Assembly: GCA_024741835.1 (NCBI GenBank)
Contig: JAENRP010000222.1
Location: forward strand, 3,896-67,895
Length of the DNA stretch: 64,000 nucleotides
Direction of reading: 5' to 3'
Source: Diplocarpon mali
Lineage: Eukaryota > Ascomycota > Leotiomycetes > Helotiales > Drepanopezizaceae
Each line of letters starts with the position of its first letter. Position 1 is the stretch's first letter. Below are positions 10,877 to 21,483 of this stretch, in pieces. The notes beneath the pieces were generated by a model, which saw only the letters and a program-made list of their open reading frames with translations, was not told the origin of the DNA and did not search any database. A program made the translations under genes and the position numbers.

Positions 10877-12714
10877 ATGCATGCTAATTGGTCTCTAGCA
10901 AAGAGAAGGTGCACAGGCCCGCTACTCTCCATGGTTAACCCGTCTAACTGCTCGCAGAAAAAGAAATGCAACGAGAGCCGGCCGCAGTGCGATAGGTGCC
11001 TGGAACGAGGGCTGGATTGCGAATACGAGGCCGTGAAGCCGCGCAAACGTCGTCGGACGTCTCTAGCTGGGTCCGCCCTCTCGCGCGAGAACGACTCTGA
11101 TCGGTGGCCGGGACGGTTCGATCATGGGCGCATATATTATGACCAGAGGACCGATGATGGCATGAATAAGTGGGAGAATGGCTCTATCTATCAGTCTCAG
11201 GGCTCGGACGAGTCAGTGGAGTGGGATCGTTCGTACGAGAATGATGTTGAGGAGATTATTCGAGCGGATCCAATACCGACGACACCTGCGGCTGTCGTAC
11301 GGACGAGTAGCCACTATCCAGATCTTGCGATGATCGCGCCCTCGCCGGTAGCGTCGCCGCTGTTGGAGTTCTGTGCGCCGGTATTCCAGGAGTTTACGGA
11401 CCAGACGAATCGTCGCGCGCTGGTTGACCACTTTTGCAACGTCTTGTCGCATCTCATTGTGTTCAAGGAGGATGATGGGAATCCTTTTCGACAGCTGGTA
11501 TTGCCATTGTCGCATGCAAGCCCTCCGGTAATGAACGCGATATTTGCACTCTCGAGCGCACATTTGGAGTACAGGGGGGTCGAAACCCAGGAGAAGTCTC
11601 TGGATTTTCACAATAAAGCTCTGCAAGGGCTCGCAAATTTAATCGAACAAAATAATTCAGTTCACCGAGAAGAAGTTCTTGGAGCTATAATGCTGTTGGT
11701 ATACTATGAAGTAGTGAGTTTCGCCAATTTTGTTTCAGGCGATGGTTTCTGACGAGGGGCAGCTCGTTCAGAGAGGCAATTCCAACATCGTCAACGGCCA
11801 CTTGAAAGGCGCCATAACCGTTATGAAGTCAAGTCCTAAAATCGATACGCCAGCAACATTATTTTTGGAGCGTGTAGGCCATCTCCATCGCGCCTGTCAC
11901 CCAGGTCCACTAACATCTGCAGGCATTCAGGTTCTACGACGTGATCGCGGCCCTCTCGCTAGGCACCGCTCCAAGTTCGGGCGAGCAAATAACACCCTTT
12001 CCCCTTCCAACACCTACTGACTCCAATCCCGACTCCCCACTAAACGCGGTCGACACGCTGCTCGGGCTCTCCACCGATCTCTGGCCCATAATCCACCGCC
12101 TCTCGCACCTCCTCTCCTTTAAAACATCGCTTGAAGCCGCGGTCCTTGCTGGCGAGACCAGCAAAGCCACCGTCCTAAAGACAGAGCTGGAAAGCACATC
12201 CCAAGCCATCGAGCACGCCCTCAATTCCTGGAAACCGTCCTTCGCTTCCTCTCCTGGGTTCACCCCAGACGCTGATCTCGAAAGCCTTGGGAAGCAGAGC
12301 ATGCGCATCCAGAGTATCTTCCACAACGCCGAGGCGTACCGCCATTCGGCGTTTGTATATCTATACCGTACCATTCGGTCTCAGCCAAGGGGCCATTCGG
12401 TCGTACAGAGACATACGCATCTAGCTTTACAAGCATGTTCCAACGTCGTGTCGCTTGCTGAAAAATGCCATGACGGGCCAATGTCCGCCCTCCTCTGGCC
12501 TCTTTTCGTCTCTGCTTGTGAAGCGACGACAGGAGGGGATAGAGAGTTGGCGATGAAAGCGTTCTATGGGACAGAGAGGAGGCAGGGTATGACAAACATC
12601 CAGCGGGCGTGGGAAGTCGTGCAGGAGGTCTGGAGGAGGGCAGATGTCGGAGAGGAGGATGTGGACTGGCGGAGGATCTGTGAGGACCTAGACGTCAGCA
12701 TTGTGTTTGGGTAG
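10877..12714 (+). CDS. Zn2Cys6-type fungal transcription factor, zinc cluster incomplete
   Basis: Likely nuclear regulator of the fungal-specific transcription factor superfamily. The second half of the zinc cluster is clear from 10958: [21 protein letters not shown], followed by the basic K-P-R-K-R-R-R. Its frame continues to 11713. Two phase-0 introns follow (11714-11762, GTGAGT...CAG; 11874-11922, GTAGGC...CAG). They join L-L-V-Y-Y-E-V to L-V-Q-R-G-N-S and L-E-R to [14 protein letters not shown], a conserved motif of the Fungal_trans_2 domain. The stop is at 12712-12714. The first CxxC of the cluster is not found: the frame just upstream reads [10 protein letters not shown] where C-x-x-C-R-L-A-K-R would be expected. 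Either a 5' exon is elsewhere or the DNA-binding half has decayed. The start given is only the first in-frame ATG. Confidence 0.75.
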
Positions 12715-13377
12715 GAAGCAGAGGGATTGGAGGACAGGATTGTACAAAGGGTAACTGTGCATCAAAGGTATGTGGTGTTAGTGAACATGCTGAGTAAGTG
12801 AACAGGCATGTTACATTTGGTGTCACCCAATATACTAAGTCAGTGAGTAGGCATGCGTGAGAAACTCGATGACACTCGGTCGCTTCTTTCATGCTTCGAA
12901 TACGCCTCACGTATACTGGCCTTGTCTCTCTCATTAGGCCAGGAATGCTGGAAAAGAGGTTCATGTCTCTCAATATTCGCAATTCGTGGGTAGCTTCCAG
13001 AGGAGATGGATACCGAAGCATCACACTCAAATGGGAATCCAGTGCACGTGACACTCTAAGCAGCGCCGACGTCATGAGTCTAGCCCCAGCCGCATCAACA
13101 AGGTGAGAATGCGCATCATCGCACAACACGGGTTACCTGGTACACGAGACAAAGGATTTATTTCGTCAAGATTCTCCCGCCAGGCACTACCTTCTTCGCC
13201 AAGAGGGTCAAGTTCAACTTCTCTCATGAGTTTCATCTCGAAAACCTCATTATTTCCTCACTCGTCTTGTCCCGGTCCACCAAGCTTTTCTTTTCTTTGC
13301 ACTTCATTCCAGCTTCAGGTCCCAGAACCGCTTACCTTACCAGTCCCTAAGCTTTGCCCGAACAAATCCTGCTCGCC
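12715..13377. other. intergenic, no gene seen
   Basis: Contains a pyrimidine-rich stretch before 13378 that fits a promoter or 5' leader. A direct repeat of GTGAACAT/GTGAACAG...ACTCAGTGA type lies near 12780-12850. No coding frame is supported. Confidence 0.4.
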
Positions 13378-15429
13378 ATGAATATGAGGCCCAAGCATGT
13401 GCCGCACGTCCACGTGCACTCCATAGAGCGTGTGCTCAAATCACCGCTGCTCTTCGCCTTTCTCACCCTCATTCTCTCAGCGCTGTACCGCTGGCCACGG
13501 CGATGGGTGCTCTCCGGCGCGCCAGTCCTGCAGTTCTTCGTGCTGCTCGGTGACTCCAGTGGGTATCGTATCCTGCCTTCCATTGCTCTGTGGCCGGTCT
13601 TTGCGACTCTCAACCTGGGGTATTCGGTGTGCTCAACGTCCTGGCTGCTCTATGGGTTGTTTGCGGCGTTGTGCTACCCGGCGGTCTGTCTGGTGTGTTT
13701 GTTCCAGTTCGAGGCCGTGGGGCATGTCGCGAGGAGCGGCTTAAGGAACCTGCTGAAGCAGCTGCATTTTATTGATGACAAGATTGCTTTTTTCAACCTC
13801 CCGGCGCTGGAGATTGACACGGACGTCGACGGGTTGATGGTGTTGAGGGGAGTCACGTTTTCGCTCAGCAACCTCAGCTTTGTGGTACATGGCGTCGAAG
13901 TGGGGATCAAGCTGAGTGATGATATGGAGCTTGCGATTCAGACGGAGGAGGTCACTGTGCGCTTGTTCAGGGGTATCGATATCGGGGACTGTTATGCGAA
14001 CCTGAAAGGCGGAGAGTATGAAATGACATTCGGCAGCTTGGAGGGGAAGAAGACGGATTCCGATGGGAATCATGTGTTTCTTGAAGGAACGCCGTTGCTG
14101 AATGCTGCTTCGAGGGACGGTGATAGAAGGAGTATCGACATGCCGGTGGTGCCAGCCGTCAAGGAGGTCAAGATGACCGAATCAATGACAGATGGAGAGG
14201 CGCCGGACGACGTCTCGCCAAAGGCCGGATTTCAGTCCGTCAAGAAAATATCTCCAGACAGCGAGGAGGCAAGTGGTCGATACAGACGGACTCTAAAATT
14301 CATCAAGGAAACGAACGCTATACACGAAGCTAAGGCGCATATCAGGAGACTCACCAACCAGACAATCGATGTAGAGCGGACGATTGATTTAAAAGACGAC
14401 AACGCTATGCGCGCAGCAGTCTGCTCTCAAGTTCACTCTAGACCAAGTGTCCCTCATCCGCCTCAAAAGTCTATTCGGGTCACCACACTCCAGAACTCCT
14501 CCCCGGAATATGTCAAGCGCTTTCTCCACCGTCTTCCGATGCTCCTGCGCCTGCTACTCAACCCACTCAGTTACTTTCATCCCGTCTTCATCTCCTCGAT
14601 AACAGCTACCGCCTCAGGCCGTTGGATCGACAGCATACTAGTACAGAAAGTATTCAAAGACTACGCTGCATCCTCTTCGGAGGTCTTGTATCTTCAAAGG
14701 TCCGTTTCAGCCTGGCTGTCCGATGCAAATTTTGTCCTCGAACTCGGATCCATAACGGGGATTGCCCACGTCCCCGTCATCCCGACCTACGATATTGTCT
14801 GTCATCTAAGCTTTGACGACGTAATAGCCTACCGCGCCCTGCCCGCCGATGTAACACTGAAGCAAGTCGTGCGTCTCGGCGGCGCCGACGCGCGCTTCAT
14901 CGTCCCATCCTTCCTCCTTCCGCACCACGAGCATTTGCTTCCTCCCCCACCTTCGCAAGAAAAGAAAAAGGAGCTCGCGAAGAGCGTCGAATCTGCTGAC
15001 GGGAAGCCGCAAGAGGTCAACGCGCAGCACACCTTGTCCCAGGCCCTATCAGACGAGACCAACGTCTCGATATCCGTGCACGCGCGTCTCCCGGCTTGTT
15101 TCGACCAAGAGCTCCTCGATTTTATAGCTGCGCTGGTCAAGGCAACCAAAGTCGTGGAGATGGAGAAGGAGAGCAGCGTGATGGACGAGGAGGTCAACGG
15201 AGTCCGCGAGTTTGGGAAAGCGCTGAAGGGGGGCTTCAAGGAGGGCGTTAAGAAGGTGGTGGTTGATGGCGTGGTGAATGAGCGCTGGGTTGCGAAGTTG
15301 GTAGGGAAGATCACGAAGAAGTTGGAGGTTGCGCGGGGGGAGGCGGGGTATAGTGGAGATATCCCGGTCAAGCTTGAGAAGTATCGGACGGGGTTAATGG
15401 AGAGGGAAGGGGAGAAGTTACTTCCTTGA
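13378..15429 (+). CDS. conserved fungal membrane protein of unknown function
   Basis: Single-exon frame of 683 aa from the ATG at 13378 (M-N-M-R-P-K-H). The N-terminal third has several hydrophobic segments: about residues 18-35, 45-60, 65-80 and 85-115. A soluble part follows that begins F-I-D-D-K-I-A-F-F-N-L-P-A-L-E-I-D and continues with alternating hydrophobic strands (L-R-G-V-T-F-S-L-S-N-L-S-F, I-K-L-S-D-D-M-E-L-A-I-Q-T). The middle is low complexity and charged. The C-terminal region again has strand-like segments plus E/K-rich helices near the end. I do not recognise the family. The strand pattern after the membrane anchor is reminiscent of chorein-like lipid-transfer proteins, but this is only an impression. 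No frameshifts are seen and coding quality is good. Confidence 0.8.
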   Translation: MNMRPKHVPHVHVHSIERVLKSPLLFAFLTLILSALYRWPRRWVLSGAPVLQFFVLLGDSSGYRILPSIALWPVFATLNLGYSVCSTSWLLYGLFAALCYPAVCLVCLFQFEAVGHVARSGLRNLLKQLHFIDDKIAFFNLPALEIDTDVDGLMVLRGVTFSLSNLSFVVHGVEVGIKLSDDMELAIQTEEVTVRLFRGIDIGDCYANLKGGEYEMTFGSLEGKKTDSDGNHVFLEGTPLLNAASRDGDRRSIDMPVVPAVKEVKMTESMTDGEAPDDVSPKAGFQSVKKISPDSEEASGRYRRTLKFIKETNAIHEAKAHIRRLTNQTIDVERTIDLKDDNAMRAAVCSQVHSRPSVPHPPQKSIRVTTLQNSSPEYVKRFLHRLPMLLRLLLNPLSYFHPVFISSITATASGRWIDSILVQKVFKDYAASSSEVLYLQRSVSAWLSDANFVLELGSITGIAHVPVIPTYDIVCHLSFDDVIAYRALPADVTLKQVVRLGGADARFIVPSFLLPHHEHLLPPPPSQEKKKELAKSVESADGKPQEVNAQHTLSQALSDETNVSISVHARLPACFDQELLDFIAALVKATKVVEMEKESSVMDEEVNGVREFGKALKGGFKEGVKKVVVDGVVNERWVAKLVGKITKKLEVARGEAGYSGDIPVKLEKYRTGLMEREGEKLLP

Positions 15430-16600
15430 GGGGGTGGGGGCGGTCTGCTACGTGCTGCGTCGTTCTTGGTGGAGTTTGGGTGAAGGGCGATATACCAACT
15501 CCTTTTGATCATATTCTTTTTGACGACTAGGGCCACCAGGGGGAAGGGAGGGGATACCTTTCAGAGCCTCGTAGCTCTGAAGATTCTCTCGACAGATTCT
15601 CTCTAGAGCTAAAGTCGATAAGCCGGGCTGTAATCAAGAGCCGCCGCAGGTTCGCAAGACGCTCAATGTTATTGATGAAAAAGCCGCTTTGGCAGGGGGC
15701 TTGCCCAAGGGTAAGGACTCGGAACCTGACGCGAGTCTGTCTATCTGAGCACCTCTCTCAGAACGTGCTCGCCTCAGACGTAGAGGAATAACAGTCACTG
15801 AAGGCATAGGCTAGACTCTTGTCTAGGGAACTAGGAACTTTAGGTGTAGTTGGCTGAATAGTGAAACTCTAGGAGTTTTTAGGCTCGTTTTCCCGTGATA
15901 CTTCTCCTTCGACCCAATACGCCTATAGCGTCTCCTGCTTATGCTATACAGCTCGGAACTAATGTAGCATGTTAAAGGGGAAGGGAATAGGTATAACAGT
16001 TTTATCTGCAACTAGAGTGCTGGATATTGTCTGGCTAGTGACTACACCAAGCGCAGGTAATGTTTCTGCACGATTTCCTCGTATTCCCTAATTCAGTTCT
16101 CCGCCTACGCCGCTCTGTATGCGATATGAGTTTCTGCCTTGTGGCCTGGTGCGATTTCCATCGATTCCATGCTTAGGCCGAGGTCCTGGCGCCTCGAGCG
16201 GCGTGCAGAGAGTATCGCGGCACAGCTGCTCGAACATCGGATTCCTCGTGTCCAAGAGCTCTCGCGTACGCTGCCTTTGTGCGCATGATGCGATGTAAAG
16301 CTGTGCGGAAGACCGACCCAAAATCCTCCAGTTGAGGACCAGCTGGAACTAATCGGCGGCTGCCTCTGGGGTCAGGAGCGACTCCTCGACGGCGATACCT
16401 CGATCGAGGCCAGGTACAAAGGCAGTCAGTTAACTTCTGTGAAGTTCTGCGAAGTTCTGCGAAGAACCTCTGGTACAATACTTCGAATCAGCCTCAAGGC
16501 GACAGACCTCGACAAAGCCGCTGATCTTGAGTGAAAAGTACGAAGTTTCGGGCGAGCAGGCCACTGGTAAATTCGCCAAACCAGGCAAGCTACCCCGGAT
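15430..16600. other. no gene recognised
   Basis: About 1.2 kb without a supported gene. At 16438-16468 a decamer GAAGTTCTGC recurs almost in tandem. The last part (16480-16566) reads possible N-terminal acetyltransferase sequence (S-L-K-A-T-D-L-D-K-A-A-D-L-E, followed by TGA), so the 5' end of the next gene may start here. Confidence 0.4.
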
Positions 16601-16631
16601 TCATCTTCGTTCGTCCGTTAACTAAACGCAG

Positions 16632-17298
16632 GTCACCGTGTGCGTATTAGTTGTGGCCGGCTTCGAGCTCAGTACCTCCCCGATAATGCCACTTGCTTCT
16701 GTGTCAAGGTTACTATCGACGGCCATCTTGCCGGTCACGCATTCGCCTGCCGCTGGACGGCCAATGACCAAAATGTGTGCTGGGTTACTCAGTTGGTGGT
16801 TGATCGCAGGTATCGAGAGCGTGGACTCGCGCAGGGCCTCCTGAATCAGCTCAGGCAGAAGGACATGGATATGTCCGGTATCATGAGCTCACACCCCGCT
16901 GCCTGCCTTGCTGCTGCCAAAACATTCGGGAGTAGGCACTCTGATGCTTTTCGTTCTGGAATTAACCCTTAAGGATTTTAGGCTTTCCCGGAATATTCCA
17001 ACTTGGTCTTACTGGGAAATACGCGGAAGAGATCTTGCATACGTCCCCTATCGATTATGTCAAGGGTGCCCAACTCCGCGGGAGCCTTTTTGACGCTGGC
17101 GACACCAGTGGCTTTGTTTCGTCTGCTGATTCGGGATTTTTCGTCGACCACGGTGAACCACTCGAAGCTTTGGCATTGGTGCGAAATCACATGGATTGGC
17201 CCTTTGGTAAATTGATTGAAGGGCTTGAATTCATCATCACCGAAGCTAGACGTCGCTCTCGATCCTGGTCTACGTCTGGGGAGAGCTCTGGCTCCTAG
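16632..17298 (+). CDS. GNAT-family N-acetyltransferase (5' end unresolved)
   Basis: Acetyl-CoA-dependent N-acetyltransferase; substrate unknown. An upstream intron probably ends at 16631 (...CTAAACGCAG). Exon 16632-16931 reads L-P-D-N-A-T-C-F, then V-T-Q-L-V-V-D-R-R-Y-R-E-R-G-L-A-Q-G-L-L, the motif A pyrophosphate loop (R-x-x-G-x-A form). H-P-A-A-C-L-A-A-A-K-T-F-G follows. A 50-bp intron (16932-16981, GTAGGC...TTAG) restores the frame. Exon 16982-17298 then reads Y-A-E-E-I-L, S-P-I-D-Y-V-K, L-R-G-S-L-F-D and F-F-V-D-H-G-E-P-L-E-A-L, a C-terminal arrangement I associate with a fungal GNAT group. The first exon could not be fixed. One candidate 5' splice site is GTAAAT at 16567, preceded by an open frame; another upstream frame hits TGA. 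A pseudogene at the 5' end is possible. Confidence 0.7.
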
Positions 17299-17796
17299 CG
17301 GGCCATCATCCATTGGGCTGCTTGATACAATGGATCCGTGCACTCTGGGATTTGGCTGAGTGGATAGATGGTCAAGCAATTCATGTATTGTGTGTAGACA
17401 TCGGATGCTTTCCCGCAAGGACGTAATTCGTTCCAACGCATCACGTGTCATTCTCGACCCTGACCTTAGCAACGCCGGGCATCTGGCCGGGCCGTCCTGT
17501 CACCAATGAAGCCCGAGTCTTGCGAGCCTGATAATCAGTTGCACCATAAGCTAGGCCGTTGCCGCCACAATTGGCCGCCGAACGAAACTCCCAGCAATAT
17601 CGAGATTGCATGACTGCATACTACGGTTCTGGTGGCAGGAACAGAACTTGGAGAAATGTTATTAATCTCGGGTGTTCTGTTTTCTTTCGCCACTCAAAAT
17701 TCCACCCAACTCCAAAACGCTTTACACCTACTTACTACGAAATACACGGAAATCATAACCGCTGTTCATTAGAAATTTCCAAAAGATTGACGTCGC
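17299..17796. other. convergent intergenic, no gene seen
   Basis: Lies between the 3' ends of the acetyltransferase (plus) and the RTA1-like gene (minus). No coding signal; shared terminator region by position. Confidence 0.4.
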
Positions 17797-18809
17797 TCAC
17801 AGACGATCTTCCAAATCGATGTAGCTCTTATCCGCCATCTTCTGAATATCTGACTTCCTTGGAAGTACATCGCCCGCATGGACGAAAAGAAAGGTGCTTA
17901 GAACGCCGAGCATTAGTATTGTGTCGCAGAGATAGGCGAAGGCCTCGTGAGTCATGATAAACCCCTCCGTGCCGGTTGTGTATTCCACGATGCGATAAAT
18001 GCATCGTACGGTTATCAGAGCCGAGCAGATAATGAGCCACAGCAGTAGCTTTCTCCAACTGTGCTTGCCATATATCGGAATGATACCCCGCCTAGGAGCC
18101 TGGGTCATCCTGTGATCGAAGATGATCGCAATGGTCAGGAAGAAGCCCGAGAATACGACTGAGACACGGGGGAGAAAGTCAGCTACTGGTCTATCGGGCT
18201 TCGGAGGCTGGGGCATGTTGAAGTAGTAGAGACCGAGGGCCCCAGACACGTACGTTGTATGCCGAGGCCGACGAGGACGATGATTCTCCCCATGCTAGAG
18301 TCGCTGTCTGAGGCCAGCATCCCCCCTCCCGCCAACTGCAGGGAAAACGCGAGCAAATCGCCAACGACGAAGATCCCCGTGACCCTCTCAGGCCTGACGA
18401 CCGAGGCGTCTGTCTTCTTCACCAGCAGTACTATCCGTCCGTAGGTCATGTATATCGTCGTGGCGAAGAGGGATGGGGGGAGGAGGATGAGCAGGCTCTG
18501 GGCAGCGTAGAGCGAAGCCGTGCCAGGGGATCTGGCCGAGAGGTAGCGGACGACGTAGCCGCCGGTCATCACTGATCGATTGTTAGCATTTCCGGCCGAG
18601 ACAGACCGGGCTTGGGGGGGGAGAGCTTGACTGAAACCGCCGCAGACCATGGGCAGGTAGAGGTAGGTCTTTTTCAGAACCATCATTGCCAGCTGCATCA
18701 GGGTAACGACCGCGAAACACGCGGCGGCGGCGATGGCGGCATCATCGACCGCATCGTAAGAGTATATGTTCCCGTCTGTCGTCGCGCCGCCGGTCGCACT
18801 CGTCATCAT
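17797..18809 (-). CDS. RTA1-like lipid-translocating exporter family protein
   Basis: Seven-transmembrane fungal protein of the RTA1 family (Rta1/Rsb1 type), whose members affect resistance to membrane-active compounds and sphingoid bases at the plasma membrane. Three exons, 285 aa: 18632-18809, 18254-18571, 17797-18158. Intron 1 (18572-18631) joins V-C-G-G-F to M-T-G-G-Y-V-V-R-Y-L-S. Intron 2 (18159-18253) joins G-L-G-I-Q-L to V-F-S-G-F-F-L-T-I-A. Both are GT-AG with good branch sites. Family hallmarks are Y-L-Y-L-P-M-V near the first helices, Q-S-L-L-I-L-L-P-P-S-L-F-A, I-Y-M-T-Y-G-R, G-L-G-I-Q, and C-I-Y-R-I-V-E-Y-T-T-G before the last helices (the R-x-x-F/Y-R-x-x-E-Y motif). The start M-M-T-S-A-T-G-G gives the usual length. 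The individual substrate is unknown. Confidence 0.9.
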
Positions 18810-20081
18810 GCAAGGCGGAGAAGTCCTGACGCAGGACACCGGCTTGGACCTGAACGAGAGGCAGTCGGGGGAAAGGAGCGTGGGTACTGCTGAGGGTCTG
18901 CCGAAGCGCGCGACAGCCGGAGATTCGAAGGAATGCGCGAGGAGGAAAAGAAACCAGAATTATTAGTACGAAAGAACGAATGGCGGACGAAGAAGCAAAA
19001 CAGAGAGAGTGACGGCCGTTGAGAGAGCAGCGTACGCGGGCGGGCACGTCTGGCTTTGTAAAGCAGATAGTCAACCTGCAATAGAGTTTTCAGGGAGCAA
19101 TCTTGGCATATCTTGTTGAATGCGAGGCGAACCAGGGTATCCCACGCGCCGACTTCTCACACGTTATCCCATCAGAAGCTGGGCTGCGACGAGAATGCCC
19201 AGGTCGCTCGGAGTTCTGGCGCACTTTGAGCACGAGAATGATTCCAGACTGCAATCAGGGTTTGCGGCTCTTCTCGTCGCCTCTGGACTCTCGGTGCCTG
19301 ACATATGGGATCTTACATCAGCAGCCCTGTCCGCATCAGGGGGTGAGCTGAGTGGGTCGCTGGGCACGTGCTTAGCGCCTTGGCGGAAATCCAGCGAGGA
19401 TCCCTACAGCACGAAATACAATGCAGGCCGGCAGCTTTCTTCCCCCTGCCCTTCTGTACAGGCTTTACGGACTTGACAAACTTATAGAGAGAGGGGGGGG
19501 GGGGAGAGGGGAGGAGACGGAGGCAGACTGAGGGAGAGGGAGGGAGAGGGAGAGGGAGGGAGTGAGAGCATTTACAAATCATGGAAAGCTTCCGGTGTGT
19601 GATGATACTAAAAGCATCAGTTTGCCATCAAACCTGCACTGGATCATAAGGTGTATCGAGACGGCATCATGCGGCTCGGTGTGTCCGGGTATCCCTCGGA
19701 CCGGAGGCGGTTGTGCCCGGGCTTCGACGATGTCGCTGGGTCGGTCTCCCGGACCCGGCCCTCGGTTACCCGGGCTGTCCGGGGCGGCCAATCCACGTGG
19801 GGTGGCGGTGCAGAGGCCGTGGGGAGGGTCTTGTCCACTCCCGATTCGGGCAGATCGTGCCGCCGCGCCGCTCCGGAGGTTCTACATGGTAAGATCCTCT
19901 CATCGGAGCTGGTTCGGTTCGGCGCTGGTCGAGTCGGTACGCCTCGCCGGTGCCGACGACGTGCCGACGTGCCGACGTGCCGATGTTGGGACATGTGCTC
20001 TCCGCCGAGGTGAGCGGGCTCGTCCACGCAGGGGGAGGGCTTTGGGCTGAGTAGACAGTAGATGGTGGACAGTCGACGGTG
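18810..20081. other. no gene recognised
   Basis: Includes the promoter of the RTA1-like gene, a purine-rich low-complexity stretch at 19485-19567 and a GC-rich part from about 19670 to 20030. Long frames here on both strands overlap each other and show no domain. Confidence 0.4.
19485..19567. repeat. purine-rich (GA/G) low-complexity tract
   Basis: Almost pure G/A on the plus strand with a run of about 11 G and repeated GGGAGA blocks; a polypurine/polypyrimidine tract. Confidence 0.85.
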
Positions 20082-20184
<103 letters not shown>

Positions 20185-20726
20185 CAGATACTATAGTCGG
20201 GTGCCAAAATTTCACCACCCCCCTGGCAGCCAAGGCTCACCTACTTGGTTTGGATATTCTTCTCGTGCTGCTTCTGAATACGTCTCCTGCTAAAAACACA
20301 CCCCTTTCGAGGGATTTATTATGGACACCAGAGCGGGGCTATATCAAGGAGACATAGTACCAGAGGCACTTCGAGAGATGCATATCCGAGTGAGAGCATC
20401 GCCTCTTCATTCTCCTCAAATCAGTCTAGTCAAGAGCCTGGAGGCTTGGATCAAAGCAGCGTTACATCGATTGGATCCTACGCGCGCATATGCCGCGCAG
20501 CTTGAGACGCTTCGAGTCGAGAGAGCATGAGAAGCATAGTGTGGCATGATCTCGATCATAGATTCCTATGTAGATTAGCTGCCTCGATGTACCAGCTAGT
20601 GCAAGATCTGATTAATGCTCAAGGGTAGTATTGCAAAGATCAGAATCCAGTTTGTTTACTTTTAAAAGCAGCGGCATCGATAATGCCAGATCAAGCAAGT
20701 GAGCCTTGCCTGCCCGGGGGGGGGGG

Positions 20727-20729
20727 NNN
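20727..20729. other. assembly ambiguity (3 N)
   Basis: Three unresolved bases directly after a run of about ten G; sequencing or assembly failed at the homopolymer. Confidence 0.95.
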
Positions 20730-21115
20730 ACAGAGATAGCCATACCGGGGCTGGGGATTCCGGGTGCGTCGAGCGTAACCCGACCCCCCCCCGATGCGGG
20801 ACGCAACAAGATCCGTCTTGATCCTTCTTCGGAGCGACGAGACGACGGCGGCGGAGGGACGTTGCGCGCGCGCTGGGCCGAGAGAAAGACATCCCAAGCG
20901 CGGCAGGTCGGCCCCCTCGCCCGGCCCGTCGACGCCCCGTGCTCCTGCGAGGTCGTCTGCTTCTCCGCCCGCACGGGAAGCCGAGGAGAGGCTTCCCGTG
21001 ACGCGGGATGGCCCCCGGGCCGGGCTGACCGACGCTCATGTCTGGCCCGTCCCCGTGACGGGATTCGCCGGCCGAGCCGGATCTGCCGGGCACGCGCTGG
21101 CACGGGCCGGGCGAT

Positions 21116-21150
21116 GCGGGGCGGAGCGGGGCGGGGCGGGGCGGATGGGG
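21116..21150 (+). other. putative G-quadruplex-forming sequence
   Basis: At least four runs of G (GGGG, GGGG, GGGG, GGGG) separated by 1-4 nt. It lies about 340 bp upstream of the start codon of the AA7 oxidase on the coding strand. The pattern meets the usual G3+N1-7 rule; folding or function is inferred only. Confidence 0.6.
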
Positions 21151-21483
21151 ATCATCTCGTCGGAAGCTCTCGTCAGCGTCGCGATGATGGTGCTTAGTTT
21201 AAGAGCTAAGCGTCGCCGCCTTTTTTCTTTGCGTCTCTGACCTTCCTCTCCCCTTCGCCTCTCTCTCCTCTCCCCCTTTGCCTCCTTTCTCCTCTCCCTT
21301 TTCACCTCCATCCTCATCTTCACCCCCATCGCACTCCCGTCGCCGTCCTGTCCGCACCGTCCGGCGAGGCACCCGTCCTGGTGAACACTCCAGCACCCGT
21401 GCAAGCAATCAGCTGGGCGTCGACCAGCCTGCCGCCGACTTGCGTGCGCACCGAGTGACCGGGCTCTCTCTCCGGCCGCCGTC

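Larger units (their letters stand above)
20185..21483. other. no gene; GC-rich upstream region of the AA7 oxidase
   Basis: From about 20750 the sequence is very GC-rich and CpG-rich. It holds a G-tract array at 21116-21150 with several runs of three to four G separated by short spacers. A C/T-rich stretch (21240-21350) follows, typical of a fungal 5' leader. Long reading frames on both strands reflect the composition and carry no domain. Confidence 0.4.

Noticed and set aside
11714..11738. 25-bp intron in the first Zn2Cys6 gene (GTGAGT...TTTCAG)
   Set aside because: Too short for a fungal spliceosomal intron; the 49-bp alternative to 11762 keeps the conserved reading.
14829..15536. 235-codon minus-strand frame
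   Set aside because: Serine/threonine-rich shadow of the 683-aa plus-strand gene.
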